DNA from: JAKLFA01 sp964450385
GTDB lineage: Bacteria > Omnitrophota > Gorgyraeia > Zapsychrales > JANLHA01
Assembly: GCA_964450385.1 (NCBI GenBank)
Contig: CAYVEC010000001.1
Coordinates: 1-64,000, forward strand
Direction of reading: 5' to 3'
Length of the DNA: 64,000 nt
This document shows, piece after piece, positions 26,148-33,662 of this stretch; position 1 is the stretch's first letter, and each line of letters begins with the position of its first letter. Position numbers and translations under genes: made by a program. The notes under the pieces were generated by a model. That model had not been told where the DNA came from, did no database searches, and saw nothing but the letters and a program-made list of their open reading frames with translations.

Positions 26148-28493
26148 ATGAGTGATGATTTTTGGAGACGATTAAGTCTTGTTTTTGGGTGGATCGCCCT
26201 GGCCTTGGTCTTTGGGCTCTTGATCCTCCTGGCGAATGTTGAGGTGAAGGACCTGGACCTCTGGCTCCATCTCGGGATGGGGAGGCACATTGTTGAGAAC
26301 GGATTCCATGTGCCGCAGGTCGATGTCCTTTCGTGGACCGTCGCTGGCCGGCCGTGGGTAAATCACGAATGGCTGTTTCAGGTTCTGGTCTACGCGATCC
26401 ATCAGTTTTTTGGTTTTAACGGCCTCATTTTTATGCAGGTCATCCTCGTGAGCTTAACGGCCCTTTTAGTCGCGATGCTCGGCTATGTCCCGAAACGGCA
26501 GTTTTTTTCAGTCATCGGTCTGTACTTTGTCGTTCTTGTGTACCTGAGCCGATTCACGATCCGCCCCGACCTCTTTAGCCTCTTTTTTCTGGTTGTCTAT
26601 GTCTATACCCTTGCCATGTGGCTCGACCGGCGGTGGTCGGTCTATCTGATCTTTGTCGTGCAGGTGGTGTGGAGCAATATGCACGGGTTCTTTTTCTTCG
26701 GCCCGTTCGTTGTGGCCCTCGCCCTTGGGGCAGATTGGATGAAGCGGCATCTTCCCTTGCCTTGGGAATGGAAGACGGTTGGGCGATTGACCGACGATGA
26801 ATCCCGGCGGTTGCGGTGGATGTTGCTGGTCTCGGTCCTTGCGTGCCTTTTTAATCCGATGGGGGTGGCCGGGGCGTGGTACCCGATCGGGATCATGTTC
26901 CAGCTCTCCGGGGAATCAAAGATCTTTTTCAATCACATCATGGAGTTAAAGCGGCCAATCACCCTCGACAATCTTTTTAGTTTCGATCAGAACGAACATT
27001 ACCGTATTTTGATCCTCCTGTCCGCCGCTGGCTTTGTTTTTAATCGACGGAAGATCGATGTCGGGGTGTTCCTGTTCTGGCTGCTCTTTTTACTGTTTTC
27101 GCTGGCCGCGATCCGGAACCTCGCCTTCTTCGCCATTGCGGCGTATCTGAGTTTCATGAGCAATGTGATCAGCGTGTCCCTGCGGGATGTCGCTCCGATC
27201 CGTATCGACGATCGCAAATTCGAACATATTGTCGGGATCTTTGCCAAGGCGTTCTTAATGATTGTCTGTATCCAGATGATCGTTGAGGCGTCATGCGAGG
27301 GGTATTTTGATCTGAAGACCTATGAGCGCAAGAGTATGTTCTGGGGGGTCTCGCAGCGGTCTTTTCCGGACAGGGCCGGCGACTTTTTGGTCCGGCATCG
27401 GGTCAAAGGGAATTTTTTAAATGAGTTTAACAGCGGGGCCTATTTAGTCGGCCGCACCTATCCGGACATCCGGGTGTTTATCGACGGACGGACCGAGGTG
27501 TACGGGCCGAAGTTCTTTGAATACGCCCAGCGCTTGTTCGTGAAACAAGATATCACGGAACTCGCGAAGGCGCTCGAGAATGAGACTATTGAGGGCGTTC
27601 TCATTAACACCGTTCGGGGAGATCCCTCGGAGAAGGTCCTGAGGTATTTTTATGAGCATCCCCAATGGGCTACGGTGTATCTGGGGCATGACGGGGTGAT
27701 CTTTTTGAAGAAACAGGGGATCAATCAGCGTGTCATTGAGGAAACGGCGATCGATTTTTCGCGCTGGCCGGTTATGCCTCTTGATATTTATCGGTTGCGC
27801 GGCAAGAGGGTGGTCCCGTATGAGCATCTTCACCGCGCGCGGAATCTGAAGGCCCTTGGGTTGACGGACCTCGCCGTCGCTGAATTAAAGGCGGCATTAT
27901 ACGTCCAGCCGTCGTTTGAATATGCCTGGGAGGTGCTTGGGGACATTCACGCGGAGCGCAAAGATTATGCCGAGGCCTTTTATTGTTTTCGGACGGCCCT
28001 TGTTTATGGTTCCAATCAGCAGCTTCGGTTAAAGCTCGCACGTGCAGCGGATCGTCTGGGGCGGTATGATGTTGCCATCGCGCAGTTTGAAGACGAGCTT
28101 GAGGCCGCGCCTGAGGACGCTGAGGTGATGTTCTTAATGGCGGGAACGTATGCCCGGGCGGGTGAGAGCGATAAGGCGGTTTTCTGGGCTAAGCGGGGGC
28201 ATGCGATCCATGGGGCAAAGGACACTCGGGATCTCGTCAAGATCGCGGACGCCTTGCTTACGATCGGGGCGTTGTCTGAGGCGCGTGCCGTTTGTGCCTT
28301 GGGCCTTGATAAGAATGAGGATCGGGACCGGCTTTATGTGAAGCTCGGAGAGATCTATCAACGCGAGGGGGATCTTGACGCGGCGCGTCAGGCATGGCAG
28401 ACCGCGCTTGAGATCGCACCCGCAAACACACAGGCGCGGGAGTTCCTCGGACTGTCTGTCGAAGATAGCGACGGGCCCAAGTCCGGAGATTGA
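26148..28493 (+). CDS. Large membrane protein with C-terminal TPR repeats, unknown function
   Basis: 781 residues. About 10 hydrophobic helices fill residues 10-400. Between TM1 and TM2 there is a conserved-looking lumenal loop, DLWLHLGMGRHIVENG with WVNHEWLFQV. This is the arrangement of GT-C type glycan or lipid-sugar transferases and related DUF proteins. A soluble segment (~410-560, with VFIDGRTEVYGP) follows, then at least four tetratricopeptide repeats (~580-770). It may be a protein-O-mannosyltransferase-like enzyme or an assembly platform. The exact family is not recognised. Confidence 0.7.
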   Translation: MSDDFWRRLSLVFGWIALALVFGLLILLANVEVKDLDLWLHLGMGRHIVENGFHVPQVDVLSWTVAGRPWVNHEWLFQVLVYAIHQFFGFNGLIFMQVILVSLTALLVAMLGYVPKRQFFSVIGLYFVVLVYLSRFTIRPDLFSLFFLVVYVYTLAMWLDRRWSVYLIFVVQVVWSNMHGFFFFGPFVVALALGADWMKRHLPLPWEWKTVGRLTDDESRRLRWMLLVSVLACLFNPMGVAGAWYPIGIMFQLSGESKIFFNHIMELKRPITLDNLFSFDQNEHYRILILLSAAGFVFNRRKIDVGVFLFWLLFLLFSLAAIRNLAFFAIAAYLSFMSNVISVSLRDVAPIRIDDRKFEHIVGIFAKAFLMIVCIQMIVEASCEGYFDLKTYERKSMFWGVSQRSFPDRAGDFLVRHRVKGNFLNEFNSGAYLVGRTYPDIRVFIDGRTEVYGPKFFEYAQRLFVKQDITELAKALENETIEGVLINTVRGDPSEKVLRYFYEHPQWATVYLGHDGVIFLKKQGINQRVIEETAIDFSRWPVMPLDIYRLRGKRVVPYEHLHRARNLKALGLTDLAVAELKAALYVQPSFEYAWEVLGDIHAERKDYAEAFYCFRTALVYGSNQQLRLKLARAADRLGRYDVAIAQFEDELEAAPEDAEVMFLMAGTYARAGESDKAVFWAKRGHAIHGAKDTRDLVKIADALLTIGALSEARAVCALGLDKNEDRDRLYVKLGEIYQREGDLDAARQAWQTALEIAPANTQAREFLGLSVEDSDGPKSGD

Positions 28494-28518
28494 AATTTGA
28501 GTCGTCCTCATCTATAAT
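28490..28518 (+). promoter_or_regulatory. Sigma70 promoter of glgC
   Basis: TTGAAA at 28490-28495 and TATAAT at 28513-28518 with a 17-base spacer. The -35 box overlaps the stop of the upstream gene. Confidence 0.75.
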
Positions 28519-28562
28519 GGAGCACGTGACGAGGCAACAATGGATTTTACGAAGGGGTGTGT

Positions 28563-29789
28563 ATGCGTAATATTTTGACGTTCATCTTGGCAGGGGGCAA
28601 AGGCGAGCGGCTCAACCCGTTGACGAGGGACCGGGCCAAGCCGGCCGTTCCTTTCGGCGGGATTTATCGGATCATTGATGTGACCCTGAGCAACTGTATC
28701 AATTCCGGTCTTCGACGGATCTTTGTCCTCACTCAGTACAAATCGTTCTCGCTTCAGAAACATCTTTTTTCGGGATGGTCGGATATCGTGTCCTCGCAGC
28801 TCGGCGAGTTCATTGATCTGATTCCAGCGCAGCAGCGGGTGAGTTCCGAGTGGTATCTGGGCACGGCTGACGCGATCCATCAGAATATGTATGCGATCGC
28901 GGACCACAATCCCGATCTCGTGCTTATTCTCGCTGGGGATCACGTGTACAAAATGAATTATCAGGACATGGTCGAGATGCACATTGAGCGCGGGGCGGAT
29001 GTCACGGTCTCGTGCATCCCGATGCCGGCGGATCAGTCGTCATTATTCGGCGTGGTCGAGGCGGATGACAATAATCGCGTCATCGGGTTCCAGGAAAAAC
29101 CGTCGAAGCCGAAGACCATCCCTGAGAATCCCGACCAGATCTTTGCCTCGATGGGGATATATCTTTTTAATCGGAATGTCCTCATGCATGAGCTCGAGCT
29201 TGATGCCAAGGCTCCTTTTTCTCAGCACGATTTCGGAAAGAATGTGATCCCGCAGATGCTCAAGAATGGACGCAAGGTTTGCGTCTATGATTTTTCCGAC
29301 GAGAACGGACAGCCGTATTATTGGCGGGATATCGGGACGCGTGATGCCTATTATCAAGCGAACATGGATCTGGTCCGGCCGAATCCCGAGTTTAATATCT
29401 ATGATCGCACGTGGCCGCTCCGGACCAATCATATTCAGTACCCGCCGGTCAAGACGGCCAGCTGGCAGCTCCCTGACGGGCGTTCGGTTGACAGTTCGAT
29501 CGTTGATTCCCTGATCTCTGGGGGGTGCATTATTCAAGGGGCGACGGTCAAGGGGTCGGTCGTGTCGCCGAATGTCCGGATCGGCCGCGGGGCTGATGTC
29601 GTGAATTCCGTTATCATGAATAATGTGACGATTGGTGAAGGGGCCTCGATCCAGAACGCGATCCTCGATAAAGAGGTTCGAATCGCTGATGGGGCGCGGA
29701 TCGGGCATGACCTGGATGAGGACCGGAAGCGTTTTGAGGTCACGACCTCTGGGATCGTGATCGTGGCGAAGAAAGAGGCGATCAAATAA
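28563..29789 (+). CDS. glgC: Glucose-1-phosphate adenylyltransferase
   Basis: 408 residues. The N-terminal nucleotidyltransferase domain has LAGGKGERLNPLTRDRAKPAVPFGG (Gly-rich loop and substrate Arg/Lys) and FVLTQYKSFSLQKH, with DHVYKMNY and GFQEKPSKP. The C-terminal left-handed beta-helix is visible from ~295 (SLISGGCIIQGATVKGSVVS). It makes ADP-glucose for glycogen. The start is ATG 28563, after GAAGGGG; an upstream GTG at 28557 is less likely. It is a single-gene unit with its own promoter and terminator. glgA and glgB are not in the window. Confidence 0.96.
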   Translation: MRNILTFILAGGKGERLNPLTRDRAKPAVPFGGIYRIIDVTLSNCINSGLRRIFVLTQYKSFSLQKHLFSGWSDIVSSQLGEFIDLIPAQQRVSSEWYLGTADAIHQNMYAIADHNPDLVLILAGDHVYKMNYQDMVEMHIERGADVTVSCIPMPADQSSLFGVVEADDNNRVIGFQEKPSKPKTIPENPDQIFASMGIYLFNRNVLMHELELDAKAPFSQHDFGKNVIPQMLKNGRKVCVYDFSDENGQPYYWRDIGTRDAYYQANMDLVRPNPEFNIYDRTWPLRTNHIQYPPVKTASWQLPDGRSVDSSIVDSLISGGCIIQGATVKGSVVSPNVRIGRGADVVNSVIMNNVTIGEGASIQNAILDKEVRIADGARIGHDLDEDRKRFEVTTSGIVIVAKKEAIK

Positions 29790-29813
29790 GGCCCACAAAT
29801 TTATTGAGAATGG

Positions 29814-29848
29814 AAAAGCCCGCTGGGATATCCCCGGCGGGCTTTTTT
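29814..29848. terminator. Bidirectional intrinsic terminator between glgC and etfA
   Basis: A 10-bp hairpin (29818-29827 with 29833-29842, 5-base loop) is flanked by AAAA on the left and TTTTTT on the right. It can stop transcripts from both converging genes. Confidence 0.9.
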
Positions 29849-29864
29849 GTGGCGATAGAAAAGT

Positions 29865-31061
29865 CTAGCGATTTAAGGCCTCTTTGAATTTTCGGGTCAA
29901 GAGCGGCACGACCTCAAACACGTCACCCACGATGCCGAAGGTGGCAACGGTGAAGATCGGGGCGTCAGGGTCCTTGTTGATCGCGATGATGATGTCTGAC
30001 GACTGCATTCCGACGAGATGCTGGATCTGGCCGGAGATCCCGCAGGCGATATAGATCTTGGGACAGACGGTCTTGCCGGTCTGGCCGACCTGATGGGAAT
30101 ACGGCATCCAGCCGCTATCGACCGCGGCGCGTGACGAGCCGACGGCGCCCCCGAGCACGCGGGCCAATTCCTCGAGGATCGCGAAATTCTCTGGGCCCCG
30201 CATCCCGCGGCCTCCGGAAACGATGATATCGGCTTCTGCGATATTGATCGTGGCCGTGACCTCTTCGACAATGTCTAATAGCTTTGTCCGTGAGGTCAGG
30301 AGAGTCGGCGTGATTGACTCTTCGATGACCTTGCCCTTACGGGTTGTATCAAGGGGGCTTTCCTTAAAGACCTTGTGTCTCACCGTGGCCATCTGCGGGC
30401 GGTGGTTCTTGCTCAGGATCGTGGCCATGATGTTGCCGCCGAACGCCGGGCGGGTCTGACGCAAGAAGCCTTCCTTGGGGTCGATGTCAAGATCGGTACA
30501 GTCGGCGGTGAGGCCGGTGTGGAGTTTGACCGCGACCCGTGAGATCAGCGACCGACCGAGGAAGGTCGCGCCGCAGAGGAAGATCGCCGGCCGGTATTTA
30601 CGGATCAGTTGGACAAGGACTTTTGTGTAGGGCTCATCCAAAAAGTGTTCAAGCTTCGGACTGTCGACGAGGATAACCGTGTCCGCCCCGCGGTGGATCA
30701 GGGTCTTTGCCGTGTCCTTGATATTGTGCCCGAGAATGACGCAGGTGACATCGGTCTTGAGTGCTGCCGCGAGCTCCCGCGCCTTGCCGAGCAGTTCAAA
30801 GACGATTGGCTGGACCACGCCGCGCTTCTGTTCACCGAAGACCCATATCCCCTGATACTGCTCGATGTTCGGGGTCTTGCTGGAACTGCGCTTGAGATCA
30901 ATTGCCTTGAACTTGCACGAATCAACGCATGCGCCGCAGAGCGTGCATTTGTCGGGATCAATGACCGCTTTCTTGTCGGAGATCGAGATCGCGGCAAAGG
31001 GGCAGACGTTCAGGCAGATCGTGCAGCCCGTGCATTTATCTTTAAGGATCTGAATGCTCAT
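29865..31061 (-). CDS. etfA: Electron transfer flavoprotein alpha subunit with N-terminal ferredoxin domain
   Basis: 398 residues. The N-terminus carries two CxxCxxCxxxCP-type [4Fe-4S] motifs (CTGCTICLNVCP and CTLCGACVDSCK, residues ~10-52), then the EtfA N-domain (~70-250). The FAD-binding C-domain has SGGRGMRGPENF, GSSRAAVDSGWMP, YIACGISGQIQHLVGM and the AINKDPDAPIF signature. The extra ferredoxin module is as in CarE of the Acetobacterium caffeyl-CoA reductase. It lies one base after etfB and is read with it. It probably shuttles or bifurcates electrons between NADH, ferredoxin and an acyl-CoA dehydrogenase. Confidence 0.95.
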   Translation of the reverse strand: MSIQILKDKCTGCTICLNVCPFAAISISDKKAVIDPDKCTLCGACVDSCKFKAIDLKRSSSKTPNIEQYQGIWVFGEQKRGVVQPIVFELLGKARELAAALKTDVTCVILGHNIKDTAKTLIHRGADTVILVDSPKLEHFLDEPYTKVLVQLIRKYRPAIFLCGATFLGRSLISRVAVKLHTGLTADCTDLDIDPKEGFLRQTRPAFGGNIMATILSKNHRPQMATVRHKVFKESPLDTTRKGKVIEESITPTLLTSRTKLLDIVEEVTATINIAEADIIVSGGRGMRGPENFAILEELARVLGGAVGSSRAAVDSGWMPYSHQVGQTGKTVCPKIYIACGISGQIQHLVGMQSSDIIIAINKDPDAPIFTVATFGIVGDVFEVVPLLTRKFKEALNR

Positions 31062-31062
31062 A

Positions 31063-31845
31063 TTATTTCAACCTATTCTTTAACAGATTGACGACTTGTG
31101 TTGTTGCCTCGTCGGGATCGCAGGTGAAGATCTCGCCCTTGGGCCGTGCCGGCGGGGTGAAGATCTTTGAGACCCAGGTCGGGGACCCGGTGAGCCCGAG
31201 CTGAACCTCTTCGGCATCGATATCGATCGCCTTCCAGATCGGGATTTCGATCTTTTTCGCGCGCATCTTGCCTTTAAGGGAAGGGAGGCGCGGCTCATTG
31301 ATTTCTTTGACAACGGTCAAGAGGCAGGGGAGGGAGGTCTTAATGACCTCGTAGCCTTCCTCGGTCATGCGTTCCGCGGTGAGCGACGTCTCGTCCACGG
31401 CCGTGATCTTTTTAACGTAGGTGATCTGAGGAACGTCGAGTTGAGTCGCGATCCCTGGTCCGACCTGGGCGGTATCTCCGTCCGAGGCCTGTTTTCCGCA
31501 GAGAATAACATCAAAGGTGCCGATCCGTCGGATCGCACCCGCCAGGGTGTACCCTGTTGCCAGGGTATCGGACCCGGCGAAGGCTCGGTCGCTGATAAGG
31601 ATTGCCTCGTCGCAGCCAAGAGAGACGGCCTCACGGAGCGCGGCATCGGCCTGCGGCGGACCCATGGTGATGACCGTGGTCTTGCCGCCGTATTTTTCCT
31701 TCAGCCGGACGCCTTCCTCGATGGCATAGGTGTCAAAGGGATTGATGATGGAGGAGACACCCTCTCGAATCAGGGTATTGGTGACCGGATCGATCTTCAC
31801 CTGGGTCGTGTCCGGGACCTGTTTGATACAGACAATAATGTTCAT
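31063..31845 (-). CDS. etfB: Electron transfer flavoprotein beta subunit
   Basis: 260 residues with the EtfB start NIIVCIKQVPDT, the GPPQADAALREAVSLGCDEA stretch and CGKQASDGDTAQVGPGIA, which binds the second nucleotide (AMP or bifurcating FAD). Its ATG overlaps the end of the acyl-CoA dehydrogenase gene by four bases. It forms a heterodimer with EtfA in the cytoplasm. Whether it binds FAD, as needed for bifurcation, cannot be decided by eye. Confidence 0.95.
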   Translation of the reverse strand: MNIIVCIKQVPDTTQVKIDPVTNTLIREGVSSIINPFDTYAIEEGVRLKEKYGGKTTVITMGPPQADAALREAVSLGCDEAILISDRAFAGSDTLATGYTLAGAIRRIGTFDVILCGKQASDGDTAQVGPGIATQLDVPQITYVKKITAVDETSLTAERMTEEGYEVIKTSLPCLLTVVKEINEPRLPSLKGKMRAKKIEIPIWKAIDIDAEEVQLGLTGSPTWVSKIFTPPARPKGEIFTCDPDEATTQVVNLLKNRLK

Positions 31846-32996
31846 TTCTTCTTGCTTTCCTTGATGAGATTAAGGGCGATGATATTGCGCTGGATTTGGT
31901 TCGTGCCCTCGTAGATCTGGGTGATCTTGGCATCGCGCATGTATTTTTCGACGGGATATTCCTTAATATATCCGTACCCTCCGAAGATCTGGACCGCGTC
32001 GGTCGTCACGTGCATGGCAACGTCGGAGGCGAACATCTTGGCCATCGACGACTGCATGGTCACATCTTTGACACCGGCATCGATCTGACGCGCGGCCGCG
32101 TAGACGAGCGCCCGGGCGGCCTCGATCTGTGTGGCCATGTCCGCCAGCATGAATTGGATTCCTTGGAAACTGGAGATCGGTTTGCCGAATTGATGGCGCT
32201 CGGTCGAATATTTCAACGCTGCATCGAACGCGCCCTGAGCAATCCCGACCGCCTGGGCGCCGATCCCAGGCCGTGACATGTCGAAGGTCCTCATCGCGAT
32301 CAAAAATCCCTGGCCCTCGCGGCCGAGGAGATTTTCCTTGGGGACCCGACAGTCGGTGAAGATGAGCTCGCGGGTCGTGGAGGCCCGGATACCGAGTTTT
32401 TCCTCTTTCTTGCCGAAGGTGAATCCCGGGGTCCCTTTTTCGACGATAAAAACGCTCGCCCCGCGTGAGCCCTTGGCTTTGTCGGTCATGGCCACGATCG
32501 TATAGGTATCGGCCTCGCCGCCGTTCGTGATGAAATGCTTGGTCCCGTTGAGGATATAGTGGTCCCCGTCCTTTGTCGCCGTGGTCTGCATGGCGCTCAC
32601 ATCCGAGCCTGCGGCGGGTTCGGTAATCCCGTAGGCAGCCAGTTTTTTACCGCTGGCGATATCGGGCAGATATTTTTGTTTTTGTTCGTCATTCCCGAAG
32701 AGGAGGATCGGGTCGGTTCCGAGCGCGGTTCCGGCAAAGGCAAGCCCGATTCCGGCGCATCCGCGTGAGAGTTCTTCAGTCGTGATGCAGAGCTCTAGGA
32801 TCCCGCCGCCCATACCGCCGTATTCCTCGGGGATGTAGACCCCGCAGAGGTCGGACTGGGCCAGGACCTTGACGATCTCCCAGGGGAATTCTTCGGTGGC
32901 ATCATATTTGGCAGCCACGGGTTTGATCTTTTCCTCAGCGATCTCGCGGCAGAGGTCCCGCAGCATGATTTGCTCTTCGGTCAGTTGATAATCCAT
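31842..32996 (-). CDS. Acyl-CoA dehydrogenase
   Basis: 384 residues. The N-terminal helical domain starts MDYQLTEEQ, the middle beta domain has AYGITEPAAGSDVSAM and the C-terminal helical domain has GYGYIKEYPVEKYMRDAKI. The catalytic base Glu sits in QIYEGTNQIQR near residue 365, as in short/medium-chain enzymes (SCAD, butyryl- or caffeyl-CoA type). An AGGAGTGTCGTGA site precedes the ATG. As first gene of an acd-etfB-etfA operon it would oxidise or reduce a CoA thioester with Etf as redox partner. The substrate is unknown. Confidence 0.94.
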   Translation of the reverse strand: MDYQLTEEQIMLRDLCREIAEEKIKPVAAKYDATEEFPWEIVKVLAQSDLCGVYIPEEYGGMGGGILELCITTEELSRGCAGIGLAFAGTALGTDPILLFGNDEQKQKYLPDIASGKKLAAYGITEPAAGSDVSAMQTTATKDGDHYILNGTKHFITNGGEADTYTIVAMTDKAKGSRGASVFIVEKGTPGFTFGKKEEKLGIRASTTRELIFTDCRVPKENLLGREGQGFLIAMRTFDMSRPGIGAQAVGIAQGAFDAALKYSTERHQFGKPISSFQGIQFMLADMATQIEAARALVYAAARQIDAGVKDVTMQSSMAKMFASDVAMHVTTDAVQIFGGYGYIKEYPVEKYMRDAKITQIYEGTNQIQRNIIALNLIKESKKK

Positions 32997-33359
32997 TCAC
33001 GACACTCCTTTTTGTCTGTTAAAGGATGAAATAATATCAAATATTCTGAGTTCCTTTGAAAAACTTTCCCATATTACCATAGGGGCGGCGAAGAGCGCAA
33101 TATTTTTTTCTTTTTAAATTTTACTATAGAGCCGCGCAGGGCTATTGGAGCCTATCTCGAGGGGAAAAGGGATAAAAAAATTAAAATCATATTGACATCT
33201 GAGGCTTTCCTCTTTAAATTGAAATTAGCAAAAAAGATAAGAAATTCTTATTTTTTTGTAACGTATCTATTTCCAAAACGTTCGGTCTAAGATATCCATA
33301 ACAGAGTGCGCATCAGCGGGGTTACTCTAAAATACCAGTTCTGTTAAAGGGAGGAGATC
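32997..33359. other. Divergent intergenic region, AT-rich
   Basis: This is a 363-base stretch without a gene between the divergent acd and acyl carrier protein genes. It is much more AT-rich than its surroundings. Apart from a candidate promoter on the plus strand at 33192-33220 and poorly defined -10-like AT runs on the minus strand near 33035-33060, I see no open frame, repeat or clear RNA structure in it. Confidence 0.7.
33192..33220 (+). promoter_or_regulatory. Candidate promoter for acp-smc
   Basis: TTGACA at 33192-33197 and TAAATT at 33215-33220 are separated by 17 bases. The -35 box is perfect and the -10 box is weak. This implies a leader of about 130 bases before the acyl carrier protein gene. 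Confidence 0.45.
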
Positions 33360-33617
33360 ATGGGACAAGTGCCGCAGGGGGTTGACGTCGCGCGGGATGT
33401 TCGCCAGTTGGTCGCCGAGATCCTTGAGGAGGATCCCGAGGCGATTAAGGGAGACGCCAAGTTTGTGAAGGATCTAGGGATGGATTCGATGATGGCCCTC
33501 GAGATCCTCGCTGGTATTGAAAAGAAATATCGGATTGCGATCCCCGAGGAGATGCTGCCTCAGTTTACGGATTTGGACACAACGGTAAAACTCGTCAAAG
33601 AGCTCTTGTCCGCCTAG
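33360..33617 (+). CDS. Acyl carrier protein
   Basis: 85 residues, acidic and helical, with the phosphopantetheine attachment Ser at about residue 43 in LGMDSMMALEI. The DSM rather than DSL core and the IPEEMLPQFTDLDTTVKLV tail suggest an ACP of a secondary or specialised system rather than the fab operon AcpP. No fatty acid synthase genes are near. It is 45 bases upstream of smc. GGGAGGAG precedes ATG 33360. Confidence 0.88.
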   Translation: MGQVPQGVDVARDVRQLVAEILEEDPEAIKGDAKFVKDLGMDSMMALEILAGIEKKYRIAIPEEMLPQFTDLDTTVKLVKELLSA

Positions 33618-33662
33618 GGTTGCCCGTCGGGGAATTTAGGAAGTACTACAGAGGAGTGCCCG

